This document shows, piece after piece, positions 1-7,127 of a stretch of DNA of 16,029 nt. Below the pieces are notes generated by a model. It was given only the letters and a program-made list of their open reading frames with translations. It made no database searches and had not been told where the DNA came from. Position 1 is the first letter of the stretch. Every line of letters begins with the position of its first letter. This stretch comes from UA16 sp042095135 (GTDB lineage: Bacteria > Bacteroidota > Bacteroidia > Flavobacteriales_D > Sanyastnellaceae), in the NCBI GenBank assembly GCA_042095135.1, contig JBELBV010000048.1:1-16029 (forward strand). The letters are read 5' to 3'. The translations under genes were made by a program, and so were the position numbers.

Positions 1-950
1 CCCACAAACCGTCCGATCATGGCCCCTCCCCAGTAAAAGGTCAGCAATGCCCCAATCAAGCCTTTGGCGTCCATTCCCGCCAAGGTCTTGCCGCTGATGC
101 TCGCTGCGAGCCCCGCCATAGAGGCCAACCACGGTGTCTCGCGGATGATGCCATCAACCCCCAGCTCCAGGCCATATCCTACCATGTAAGAACCAATGGC
201 TACTTCCGCCCCAACGTAAACGAAAATGGCCACAGCCCCCAAACGCAACGTCGAATTGGACCAAACTTGGGCCATGCCGCCGGGCAAGTTGCCGCCCAGG
301 ATGCGCGGTAGCTTGCTCACACCGATTAGCACCGCCAACACCAAAAATCCGAGGGCCAAGAACACGAAGGGTCCTTGTACCGCAGCGGCTTCTCCCAAAC
401 GGTAAGTCTCCAATTCAGCGGTACCCAACGCTGCTTGTTCGTCTGCCGTTAGGATTTGATCGCCGAGCAAAAAGCTCGCAGCTACGATGGGCGCAATGGT
501 CGTTCCCAAAGAGTTGAACGCCTGAGCCAGATTGAGCCGGCTTGATGCGTTTTCCGGAGCCCCCAAAACCGAGATGTACGGATTGGCAGCGACTTGAAGG
601 ATGGTAATGCCGCCGGCGACGACGAACAGAGCCAGTAAGAACAGCACATAAATCCGCGTTTCCGCTGCCGGATAAAACAACAGGCACCCCAATGCCGCCA
701 ACCCCAACCCAACCAAAATGCCCTTCTTGTACCCAATGCGTTCAATGAGGTTCCCGCCGGGAATGCTCAAAATGCCGTAGGCAGCAAACCAAGCAAATTG
801 GACCAAGCCCGCTTGAAGCAAGTTGAGTTCAAATACATCCTTAAGGCGCGGGACGAAAGCATCCACCATGACAGTGATGAAGCCCCACATGAAGAAGAGC
901 GTGGTGACCACGATAAAAGGACCACGCAGCGAAGAAGGGTTGGAAGTCAT
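1..950 (-). CDS. FucP/GluP-type sugar MFS transporter (partial, C-terminus off the window)
   Basis: I translated this reading frame by hand on the minus strand. It starts at the ATG at 950-948 and stays open to the window edge, giving 316 residues of a family usually somewhat over 400. It begins MTSNPSSLRGPFIVVTTLFF, followed by MWGFITVMVDAFVPRLKD. Alternating hydrophobic segments, QAGLVQFAWFAAYG, ERIGYKKG, LQVAANPYISVLG and SSRLNLAQAFNSLGTTIAP then match the fucose/glucose:H+ symporter family of the major facilitator superfamily. That family imports sugars across the inner membrane by proton symport. The substrate cannot be read from sequence; fucose, glucose, galactose and N-acetylglucosamine are all known in the family. 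An upstream ATG at 984-982 is out of frame and soon stops, so 950 is preferred. The gene lies 40 bases after the T9SS substrate gene on the same strand and may be co-transcribed with it. Confidence 0.9.
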   Translation of the reverse strand, partial: MTSNPSSLRGPFIVVTTLFFMWGFITVMVDAFVPRLKDVFELNLLQAGLVQFAWFAAYGILSIPGGNLIERIGYKKGILVGLGLAALGCLLFYPAAETRIYVLFLLALFVVAGGITILQVAANPYISVLGAPENASSRLNLAQAFNSLGTTIAPIVAASFLLGDQILTADEQAALGTAELETYRLGEAAAVQGPFVFLALGFLVLAVLIGVSKLPRILGGNLPGGMAQVWSNSTLRLGAVAIFVYVGAEVAIGSYMVGYGLELGVDGIIRETPWLASMAGLAASISGKTLAGMDAKGLIGALLTFYWGGAMIGRFV

Positions 951-962
951 GCTGGCAAATAA

Positions 963-976
963 CGGGAATAATCCCG
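963..976 (-). terminator. Small hairpin between the T9SS substrate gene and the transporter gene
   Basis: CGGGA and TCCCG form a 5-bp stem with a 4-base loop. On the minus strand it is followed by TTATTTG. It could weakly terminate the upstream transcript or shape the transporter leader, but the stem is short and the U-run is imperfect, so it may be chance. Confidence 0.25.
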
Positions 977-990
977 AGCGGCCATGCTGC

Positions 991-3900
991 CTAACGCATC
1001 AACTGCAACGTGCCTGTATACTCCTCCGCATCGGTGTTGTAGCCTTTCAACCGGATGATCCAATTGTAGATGCCATTCTCAGCGTAGTGCGTCCCTCCCT
1101 GAACATCACCGACCCAGACATCGTCTAAGCTAGTGCTGTGGAAGACGGTCTCGCCCCAGCGGTTCATGATCCAGAGTTCGTAGTTCATGATTTGCGACCC
1201 AATAACTTTAAACGCATCGTTGATGCCATCGTTGTTGGGCGTAAACGCCGTCGGTACATACAACAAGACCGGACCGCGCACAACGGTATAGGCTTGGTTA
1301 GTGCAGCCCACCCAACTCGTCACATCAAGGGTGACTGTGTAGTCGCTGAGCCCGTCAAAGACATGCGTGGTGATTGCCTCATCTGACGAATTTCCGTCTC
1401 CGAAATCCCAATCGTAGGAATAGGCCCCTGGGAAGGGCTCCTCCGGTGTGGGGGTTGCACGGAAGGTGTACATGTTCTCATCGTTTTCGGACATACTCGC
1501 CACGAAATCGCTGAAGAGGTACTGCACTTCAATATTGGTCGATGTGTCGATTTCTTCACCGCAGATGTCCGTGGCTATGACCGGGTAAACGACAGTTTGA
1601 AGCGGTGTGACGTATTGAACCGGACCGTAAGCATCCAAGGTCGGCCAGTAGTAGACGAAACCTTCTTCACCGCCCATGGCCTCCACTTCAAGCGAGATGC
1701 CATCACCGGCACAAATGGTTGTCGATGACGTCAACTCTACGGAGAGCGGAATGTCGGGGATGTGATAAACCAAGGAATCGTTGTCTGTGCCTCCACAACC
1801 GTCCGTAACAGCGACTGATACTGGAACCGTTCCAAACGATTGCAGCGTGATGTCCGACCCTTGATCATAGGGCTCACCACTGACAAACCAATCGTATGCG
1901 TAACCACCTGCCCCACTGACAATCTCGACGGGAATGTTGGTGAAGTCCACACAGCTTGCGTAGATGTCTGGCCCCAACTCTACCACCAAAGGCGGGTTGT
2001 CAATCGTCACAAGCGAACTGGCAGTGCCGCTCTGGCCGCATCCGTCGTTGACGTTTACAGAAAAGGTGGCACTCTCACTTAACTGCACGTCGATATTCGC
2101 GTCGGACTCGTTCATGTTGATTCCGTTCTGGAACCACGTGTATTGGTACCCGCCGCTGCCGCTGGTTACATTGGCCGTGAGGTCAAACACCTCCGTGCAC
2201 GGACCAATCAAATCTTGCGGGAGGCTGACTTCCACATCAGGGGCCTCAACGATGATCTCGACATTCGCCGATTCTGACTGGCCGCAGTTGTCAGATACCT
2301 CAAGCACGAGCGACGCGTCGGCGCTGGTCTGCCAGTTGAGCGTTGCGTCAAAATCCAACCAATTGTTGCCGTTGAACCATGTGTAGAAGAATGGACCTGT
2401 GCCGTCTGCTGTCGCAGTCACCGTGAAGGGGTCGTTACACAGAACATCTACACTTTCCTCTACAGTGATTTCAATGGGAGGAATGTTGTACTCCACATCG
2501 ATGCTGTCCGTGACTTCAAACCCGCAGCCGTCGGTAAGCGTGATGAAGACTTCATCGGCTCCGACCCAGGTGCTGAGATCGAGCTGGCTCGGATCCCACC
2601 AAGAACCCCACAAGTTGCCTCCGTCTTGGTCCGTCCATTGGTATGAATAGACGCCATCGCCTCCTGAGGCGGTGGACGAAATGGTCGCTGTCCCGTTACA
2701 CTCCAAAACGACTGGACCCGGTGTAGTGATGTCGATTTCCAGCGGTGGGAACTCCAACACTTCAATGGCTACCTCCACGTCAATCGGGTTCAAAGCCAAG
2801 TCACACGTATCGCCGACTGTCACAATGCAGGACCAATCGTCATCCGGAGACATAAGCAACAGGGCTTCGTCATCGCCTTCTGGACATGCCCAATCAAAGG
2901 TGTAGTTGCCATATCCGCCTGTAACAATAGGGCCTACCTCAATTTCGTCCCCTTGGCAAATTGTTGTGAAGAAATCTGACACTTCAAACGGTGGCGGATC
3001 TTCGGCAACGTAGAACGTGAAGTACGTCGTCAACCCTCCGCCGTTGCATGCTGCCACATTCTCGATCTGCATTTCTACCAACTCGGGGCCTTCGTCAATG
3101 CCATCGATTTCCGCCACAAGGTCGAATGAAACGATACTCACAAACGGTTCAAACACTACGGAATCGGGAAGCGGCAGCAAGCTTCCATCGGGCTGCGGCT
3201 GTCCATAATCCACACCATTGGTCGCCTCGCTGTTGCCGTAATTGATGTAGACCATCTCTTGAATTTCGAGGATGGTTTCCACCGGACGCTCAAAGGTCAG
3301 GGTTGCTTGCCCACAGTCTTCATAAATGGTATTCGCTTCCGGGCCTCCCACGTCAATAGACAAGTCAATCTGTACCACAGCATTGGATTCGAACGAACCC
3401 TCTTCCAAGACGACGATGGATTCCAAGGCTGTATCTGATCCATCCGCAATGGCTAGTTTGATGTGATACGTTTCACCACACTCCACTGGGTATTCGGCCT
3501 TGAAGGGGACGGTATAGCCATTGATGCATACGTCAGTGCCTCCTTGGTTATCAATGTAGTACTCCGAATTGGTCCCTGAGTTGACGGAAGAAATCGTAAT
3601 CGGCAAAATAGGATCAGTCAAAGGCACTCCCGCAATGTTTACTGCACCATCAGGAAAGGCCGCAGGGCTATCGTATTGCCCTGTGATTCCGGGACCGCTT
3701 AAGAAAAAGGCGAAAACATCGTTGTACTGGGTGTTGATCCACGTCTCGTATTCATCCGAACCAAAGACGTAGTTGAAACTCACCGTATCCCCTGCTGCGA
3801 CAAAATCAAATTCAAGGACACAGCCGTCGTTGACCGAATTCACAGAGAAGGACTCCCCAATCATGCCCGGAACCGAATTAGCAATGTCCAAAAGGTCCGG

Positions 3901-4227
3901 ATCACTAAATCCAGTACCTAGACATCCATCACACGTCAAAAAGTCTGTTGGGCATTCTAGGTTCTCGGCAACGTCGCAGCTCAATACCAGACCCGAACTT
4001 ATCGAAAAGACATCGTCGCCACCCGTCATGTAACCCAGTTGGTTGGTTCCGCCTTGGTACGAAATATTCGAAGCTTGTATCCCGCTGCCCAAAAGGATGT
4101 CATTGACATACTCCTCGAGTGTCAGGCCGGTCTCTACCTCAAGCTGAGCTTGGGTTTGGAGGCCGAATCCAATCAATGACACTGTCAAAAGAAGTGCCGC
4201 AGGAATTGATGGAAACGATCGGTTCAT
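991..4227 (-). CDS. Secreted choice-of-anchor L / PKD-like repeat protein with type B T9SS sorting domain
   Basis: A large cell-surface or secreted protein of 1078 residues. Residues 1-28 are a Sec signal peptide with a hydrophobic core ending QTQAQ. Residues about 35-275 match the choice-of-anchor L domain (LTLEEYVNDILLGSG, VSFNYVFGSDEYE, DVFAFFLSGPG). Residues about 285-408 look Calx-beta-like. Residues 410-903 hold about six Ig/PKD-like repeats of 80-90 residues; most have a YxYxW-type strand and a closing cysteine motif (DGCG, DNCG, DICG). Residues 904-985 are a clear PKD domain (YDWDFGDG). Residues 988-1078 are the gliding-motility-associated C-terminal domain (VPTAFTPNNDGINDAF, MNRWGETVF), the type B T9SS sorting signal. 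The protein is therefore expected to cross the outer membrane through T9SS. Adhesion or matrix binding is plausible, but no catalytic domain is visible. It lies 98 bases downstream of the ECF sigma gene on the same strand. Confidence 0.93.
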   Translation of the reverse strand: MNRSFPSIPAALLLTVSLIGFGLQTQAQLEVETGLTLEEYVNDILLGSGIQASNISYQGGTNQLGYMTGGDDVFSISSGLVLSCDVAENLECPTDFLTCDGCLGTGFSDPDLLDIANSVPGMIGESFSVNSVNDGCVLEFDFVAAGDTVSFNYVFGSDEYETWINTQYNDVFAFFLSGPGITGQYDSPAAFPDGAVNIAGVPLTDPILPITISSVNSGTNSEYYIDNQGGTDVCINGYTVPFKAEYPVECGETYHIKLAIADGSDTALESIVVLEEGSFESNAVVQIDLSIDVGGPEANTIYEDCGQATLTFERPVETILEIQEMVYINYGNSEATNGVDYGQPQPDGSLLPLPDSVVFEPFVSIVSFDLVAEIDGIDEGPELVEMQIENVAACNGGGLTTYFTFYVAEDPPPFEVSDFFTTICQGDEIEVGPIVTGGYGNYTFDWACPEGDDEALLLMSPDDDWSCIVTVGDTCDLALNPIDVEVAIEVLEFPPLEIDITTPGPVVLECNGTATISSTASGGDGVYSYQWTDQDGGNLWGSWWDPSQLDLSTWVGADEVFITLTDGCGFEVTDSIDVEYNIPPIEITVEESVDVLCNDPFTVTATADGTGPFFYTWFNGNNWLDFDATLNWQTSADASLVLEVSDNCGQSESANVEIIVEAPDVEVSLPQDLIGPCTEVFDLTANVTSGSGGYQYTWFQNGINMNESDANIDVQLSESATFSVNVNDGCGQSGTASSLVTIDNPPLVVELGPDIYASCVDFTNIPVEIVSGAGGYAYDWFVSGEPYDQGSDITLQSFGTVPVSVAVTDGCGGTDNDSLVYHIPDIPLSVELTSSTTICAGDGISLEVEAMGGEEGFVYYWPTLDAYGPVQYVTPLQTVVYPVIATDICGEEIDTSTNIEVQYLFSDFVASMSENDENMYTFRATPTPEEPFPGAYSYDWDFGDGNSSDEAITTHVFDGLSDYTVTLDVTSWVGCTNQAYTVVRGPVLLYVPTAFTPNNDGINDAFKVIGSQIMNYELWIMNRWGETVFHSTSLDDVWVGDVQGGTHYAENGIYNWIIRLKGYNTDAEEYTGTLQLMR

Positions 4228-4281
4228 GAAGTGATTGTTCTAGGTACTGTAATAATACTACCAAAAGAGCAAACCGCCATG

Positions 4282-4295
4282 AACCTCAAGAGGTT
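4282..4295 (-). terminator. AACCTC/GAGGTT inverted repeat between the sigma gene and the T9SS substrate gene
   Basis: AACCTCAAGAGGTT has perfect 6-base arms around a 2-base centre. As RNA it would fold as a 5-bp stem with a 4-base loop. A second short palindrome, AGCGTTCGCT at 4311-4320, lies closer to the sigma stop codon. The minus strand then runs through GGTTTGCTCTTTT, which is only partly T-rich. Either element could attenuate read-through from the sigma gene or be a protein-binding site. I saw no convincing Bacteroidetes promoter in 4228-4325. Confidence 0.3.
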
Positions 4296-4325
4296 GCACA
4301 GAGCACTGAAAGCGTTCGCTCTTCT

Positions 4326-4829
4326 TCAGTGGCGAAACGCAGTCAACTGCGCGCTCAATTTCCGTCGTGCATGAAAGATGCGGCTTTTCACCGTACCCAT
4401 TGGGATGCCGAGCTCCTCAGCAATCTCGTCGTAATGGAAACCCTCCATAAACATGTTGAAAGGCACTTTGAACTCCGGCTTCAAATCATCGATGGCACCA
4501 CGAATGTCTTGCTCGTTGATTACGGTGGTCACCGTATCGGATTGCATCGATCCTGAATTGAGATAGTACTGATTGTCCGTAGTGTCCAAAATGGTGTTCT
4601 GGAATTTCTTGCGCTTGTAATTGTTGATGAAGATGTTGCGCATGATGGTGTACAACCAGCCTTTGATGTTTGTGCCCTCTTTGAAGTTGTTCTTGTACCT
4701 CAGGGCCTTCACCATTGTATCTTGGATTAGGTCTTCAGCATCCTGAGTATCCCTTGTGAAACCGATCGCAAAACCTTTTAAGAACTGCCGGTTGGCTACT
4801 AAGAGTGTATTGAATTCGATTGTGCTCAT
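4326..4829 (-). CDS. ECF-family RNA polymerase sigma factor
   Basis: A 167-residue group IV (ECF) sigma factor with only regions 2 and 4. Region 2 runs through DTQDAEDLIQDTMVKAL (-10 recognition helix and core binding) and GWLYTIMRNIFINNYKRKK. Region 4 runs through FHYDEIAEELGIPMGTVKSR, a helix-turn-helix for -35 recognition. The frame is open from an ATG at 4856-4854, but that codon lies in the predicted promoter (-7 at 4854-4862). The start chosen is the ATG at 4829-4827 (MSTIEFNTLL), which allows a 5' leader of about 20 bases. No anti-sigma gene or regulatory extension is visible. The gene directly follows a cobalamin-type MerR regulator on the same strand, as in LitR/LitS-like light-response pairs, so control is more likely at its promoter than through an anti-sigma factor. 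That last point is inference. Confidence 0.92.
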   Translation of the reverse strand: MSTIEFNTLLVANRQFLKGFAIGFTRDTQDAEDLIQDTMVKALRYKNNFKEGTNIKGWLYTIMRNIFINNYKRKKFQNTILDTTDNQYYLNSGSMQSDTVTTVINEQDIRGAIDDLKPEFKVPFNMFMEGFHYDEIAEELGIPMGTVKSRIFHARRKLSAQLTAFRH

Positions 4830-4835
4830 GACCTT

Positions 4836-4845
4836 TTGTTTAAAG
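4836..4845. promoter_or_regulatory. TTGTTTAAAG motif, copy 1
   Basis: On the plus strand this is TTGTTTAAAG, an exact inverted copy of CTTTAAACAA at 4911-4920. It sits in the predicted untranslated leader of the sigma gene, 7 bases upstream of its ATG. Its centre is about 22 bp from the middle copy. It is a candidate half-site for the neighbouring MerR regulator or for the sigma factor's own loop. Confidence 0.4.
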
Positions 4846-4853
4846 ATTCCCCC

Positions 4854-4884
4854 CAAAGATTAAACAAAAATTCCTTGAACGCAA
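4854..4884 (-). promoter_or_regulatory. Bacteroidetes-type promoter of the ECF sigma gene
   Basis: On the minus strand, TTG (4884-4882) is followed by exactly 19 bases and TAATCTTTG (4862-4854). This resembles the Bacteroidetes housekeeping pattern TTG-N17..23-TAnnTTTG, with one extra base inside the -7 element. Transcription would start near 4847-4850 and leave a leader of about 20 bases before the ATG at 4829. Confidence 0.55.
4858..4867. promoter_or_regulatory. TTGTTTAAAG-like motif, copy 2, overlapping the -7 element
   Basis: On the minus strand this is TTGTTTAATC, which matches the first 8 bases of copies 1 and 3. It overlaps the predicted -7 element, so a bound protein would block polymerase. 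It is in direct orientation to copy 3, offset by 53 bp. Confidence 0.35.
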
Positions 4885-4896
4885 CATTTTGTTCAA
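4875..4896. promoter_or_regulatory. TTGAAC-N10-GTTCAA inverted repeat over the -33 element
   Basis: A perfect 6+6 inverted repeat with a 10-base spacer that contains the predicted -33 TTG (4882-4884). Symmetric operators overlapping the -35 region are the known arrangement for CarA/CarH-type repressors. That makes it the leading candidate operator for the MerR-type regulator encoded upstream. The match to that regulator is inferred from position only. Confidence 0.45.
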
Positions 4897-4910
4897 CTTT
4901 TCCGTCAAAA

Positions 4911-4920
4911 CTTTAAACAA
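4911..4920. promoter_or_regulatory. TTGTTTAAAG motif, copy 3, upstream of the promoter
   Basis: On the plus strand this is CTTTAAACAA, the exact reverse complement of copy 1. It lies upstream of the -33 element. Its distance to copy 2 (53 bp) is close to five helical turns, so the copies could be bound on one DNA face. Confidence 0.4.
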
Positions 4921-4939
4921 TTTTTGAAATGGGCCGTTG

Positions 4940-4960
4940 AAAACGCGCGAGTGGAAGCGC
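4940..4960 (-). terminator. Weak hairpin after the MerR-type regulator gene
   Basis: On the minus strand, GCGC (4960-4957) can pair with GCGC (4948-4945) across an 8-base loop, followed by GTTTTC. The stem is only 4 bp, so this is a weak terminator at best. Read-through from the regulator gene into the sigma gene remains possible. Confidence 0.2.
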
Positions 4961-4973
4961 TATGGCCGAAGCC

Positions 4974-5876
4974 TCAAGCCTCAGCAAACAGCACACTGGC
5001 GAGGGCTGCACCGTCGGTCACGGTCTTCACCCGCTCACTCCCGTCGACGCCTTCGAATACCTTACCTCCCAGTAGGAATTGAATCTCCGTTCCCGCAAAC
5101 TCCGCCTCAATGAGTTCTACGTAATCTGCAGACTCCGCTGAGGACGGGTGCGTCGTGCAGTAGGAAACGAATACCGCGTTGGGGAATTGATCTCCGACGG
5201 TCACGAGGTCACTGAATGGCACGCTCGCTCCTAAGAAGATGCTCTTCATCCCGTGCGCCCGGCACAAAAAGTGAATGAACAATAAACTAATATCGTGGAT
5301 TTCACGCTCGGGCAAGTACAAAACGATAGGCGGGTGGTCCTCACGGACAGATATAGCAGATACCGCTACCGCTGCATGCAATTCTTGCCGCATTAAATGG
5401 CTGATGAAGTGTTCTTGCGCAGGGCAAATCGTATTGGTCAACCAAAGCACTCCGATCTGGGATAAGAATGGCAGGAATACATCCAACACGGTACGGTCCA
5501 AGCCGTATTCTTTCGTGTACTCGTCAACCACCTTCTTGAACAGCGCCTCGTCGTAATTGAGCATGCTGAGCTTCAGTTGGCTGAAAACGGCGCTGAGTCC
5601 CCCCTCCTCCATTTGCATGTCACGTACCTTTTCAATCAAGGCCTCATTCGACAATTGAGCAACTTTGGAGATTTTCCCCCCTTGCTCAATTACGTAGCCG
5701 ACGTTGAGCAACTTTTTCAGGTCTTCGCCACTGTAGTACCGAATGTTCGTGGACGTTCGCTTGGGCTCTAGGAGTTCATAGCGTTGCTCCCACGCACGAA
5801 TCGTGTGCGATTTGATGCCCGTAAAGTGCTCCAAATCTTTAATCGAGAATTGTTGTGCTATTCCTCTCTCCTTCAT
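4974..5876 (-). CDS. MerR-family regulator with cobalamin-binding domain (CarH/LitR-like)
   Basis: A 300-residue regulator with three parts. Residues 10-75 are a MerR winged helix-turn-helix (FSIKDLEHFTGIKSHTIRAW, then EQRYELLEPKR, NIRYYS). Residues about 92-175 are the four-helix cobalamin-cap bundle. Residues about 180-298 are a Rossmann-like B12-binding domain. The CarH signature is present: W145, nine residues, then E155-H156, which in CarH packs against the 5'-deoxyadenosyl group. E192-x-H194 corresponds to the ExH motif whose histidine is the lower axial cobalt ligand. In CarH and LitR, adenosylcobalamin-bound protein represses DNA in the dark, and light breaks the Co-C bond and releases it. 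The retained residues suggest the same ability here, but B12-independent action (as in CarA) cannot be excluded. The gene is divergent from the GlmU-like gene and 144 bases upstream of the ECF sigma gene. Confidence 0.9.
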   Translation of the reverse strand: MKERGIAQQFSIKDLEHFTGIKSHTIRAWEQRYELLEPKRTSTNIRYYSGEDLKKLLNVGYVIEQGGKISKVAQLSNEALIEKVRDMQMEEGGLSAVFSQLKLSMLNYDEALFKKVVDEYTKEYGLDRTVLDVFLPFLSQIGVLWLTNTICPAQEHFISHLMRQELHAAVAVSAISVREDHPPIVLYLPEREIHDISLLFIHFLCRAHGMKSIFLGASVPFSDLVTVGDQFPNAVFVSYCTTHPSSAESADYVELIEAEFAGTEIQFLLGGKVFEGVDGSERVKTVTDGAALASVLFAEA

Positions 5877-5889
5877 AATCCGCTATGCC

Positions 5890-5916
5890 TTGCGCTCTAT
5901 TTACTTGCTACCTTTA
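5890..5916 (+). promoter_or_regulatory. Bacteroidetes-type promoter of the GlmU-like gene
   Basis: TTG (5890-5892), a 16-base spacer and TACCTTTA (5909-5916) fit TTG-N-TAnnTTTG with one mismatch. Transcription would start near 5922. This supports the ATG at 5936 as start rather than the in-frame ATG at 5885, which would lie upstream of the promoter. Confidence 0.45.
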
Positions 5917-5935
5917 CCATATTACGTTCGCCAAC

Positions 5936-7093
5936 ATGTCGCACCTCGCTTTCTTCTCGGATGACCATTGGGCTGCTATGCATCCCTTTACCAGCTTCCA
6001 TACACTTGGCCATTTGCGCGTAGGCGCATTCAAACTCAGTGAATGGTGGTCCCGCGAAGCGAGTCGCTTTCTATTAAAGAACGAACAAGAAACGAAAGCA
6101 AAAGTTCTCAACTTGTTGAAAAATGGAAAGCTGAACGATCGTTGGATTCCCTCAAAGCATGCGGTCTCTGTTTTGGCTGAACTCCGGCTAGGTCAGTCCC
6201 TTTACGCGGAGGATACACTTTTGTTTAAACCCAGCGCCGACGTAGAAGGAAAACACGTCCACATTGAAATGGATGGAATCGAAGTTGTTGCCCATGCTAC
6301 AGACCTGTTCAGTCGGTTGAATGCATGGCTGAATGACCAAGCAGAGCTCCTCATCGATGCGTGGGAACTCGCTGAGCCAAACGTCCCTGGACATGTAACG
6401 CTGTTGGGACCTATAGACCAGGTTAGGATTCACCCCTCCGCTAAACTCATGGCGTGCACCCTAAACGCATCGAACGGCCCCATCTTCATTGGACCCGGCG
6501 TTGAAATTCAAGAAGGAACGCACATCCGCGGTCCACTCGCCGTCGGTGAGGCAACGGTCATCAAAATGGGAACGCGCATTTACGGTCCAACCTCCATAGG
6601 TCCGAACTGCCGCATCGGAGGCGAAGTATCAAATTGTGCTTTCCTCGGGTACAGCAACAAAGGCCACGACGGATTCTTGGGCAACTCTGTCATTGGCAAA
6701 TGGTGCAACCTCGGTGCCGACACCAATTCCAGCAACCTCAAAAGCAATTACAGCGAAGTCCGATTGTGGAATGAAGCTGCAGCATCATACGTCAACAGCG
6801 GCCTGCAGTTTTGCGGCGTGCTCATGGGAGACCACAGCAAATGTGGCATCAACACCATGTTCAACACCGGAACCGTGGTCGGCGCTGGCTGCAACATCTA
6901 TGGCGGAGGATTCCAACCGAAGCACATTCCCGAATTCGCGTGGGGTGGCAACGACAACTGGCAACTGCATGAATTCGACAAATTCATCGCTACGGCTCAA
7001 CGCGTGATGGAGCGACGAGGGGCATCAATGAGCGAAGAAGAATTTAGCCAGTGGCGCACACAACATGAGGCCGCTCGGACCCGTTTCGATTGA
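5936..7093 (+). CDS. GlmU-like sugar nucleotidyltransferase / acyltransferase (Bacteroidetes alternative GlmU family)
   Basis: A 385-residue protein of the Bacteroidetes-specific family proposed to replace GlmU, making UDP-GlcNAc from glucosamine-1-phosphate in the cytoplasm. Residues about 155-325 form a left-handed beta-helix with hexapeptide repeats (IHPSAK, IFIGPGVEIQEG, TVIKMGTRIYGP, SIGPNCRIGG). The block at 241-272 (NKGHDGFLGNSVIGKWCNLG, then ADTNSSNLKSNY) is the hallmark of the family. The N-terminal 150 residues take the nucleotidyltransferase position (HPFTSFHTLGHLRVGAFKLS), but the usual LTRP-like stretch is degenerate and no GxGTRM loop is present. The start at 5936 (MSHLAFFSDDHW) is chosen because the frame's extra 17 residues from 5885 overlap the predicted promoter and resemble no family member. 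Products of this family feed peptidoglycan, LPS and bacillithiol; bshA lies downstream. Confidence 0.85.
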   Translation: MSHLAFFSDDHWAAMHPFTSFHTLGHLRVGAFKLSEWWSREASRFLLKNEQETKAKVLNLLKNGKLNDRWIPSKHAVSVLAELRLGQSLYAEDTLLFKPSADVEGKHVHIEMDGIEVVAHATDLFSRLNAWLNDQAELLIDAWELAEPNVPGHVTLLGPIDQVRIHPSAKLMACTLNASNGPIFIGPGVEIQEGTHIRGPLAVGEATVIKMGTRIYGPTSIGPNCRIGGEVSNCAFLGYSNKGHDGFLGNSVIGKWCNLGADTNSSNLKSNYSEVRLWNEAAASYVNSGLQFCGVLMGDHSKCGINTMFNTGTVVGAGCNIYGGGFQPKHIPEFAWGGNDNWQLHEFDKFIATAQRVMERRGASMSEEEFSQWRTQHEAARTRFD

Positions 7094-7099
7094 GCGTAC

Positions 7100-7122
7100 C
7101 TGACACCTTCTGCTGACACATT
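7100..7122 (+). repeat. Direct repeat CTGACACcTT / CTGACACaTT upstream of lon
   Basis: Two 10-base copies, at 7100-7109 and 7113-7122, differ at one base and are offset by 13 bp. They lie just upstream of the lon promoter region and could be paired binding sites for a regulator, but the spacing is not a clean helical turn. Confidence 0.3.
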
Positions 7123-7127
7123 GTCCG

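Noticed and set aside
823..1128. 101-codon plus-strand frame over the transporter and T9SS cargo gene ends
   Set aside because: It overlaps two supported minus-strand genes, including conserved T9SS sorting-domain codons, and shows no protein family features.
4830..4856. Nine-residue N-terminal extension of the sigma factor (MGGIFKQKV)
   Set aside because: The upstream ATG lies within the predicted -7 promoter element, and ECF sigma factors typically begin near the MSTIEF position.
4830..4973. Cobalamin riboswitch in the gap before the sigma gene
   Set aside because: I saw no B12-box-like GCCACTG sequence or multi-stem layout, and the predicted leader is only about 20 bases.
5885..5935. Seventeen-residue N-terminal extension of the GlmU-like protein
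   Set aside because: The extra residues are cysteine-rich and unlike the family, and the codons overlap the predicted promoter at 5890-5916.
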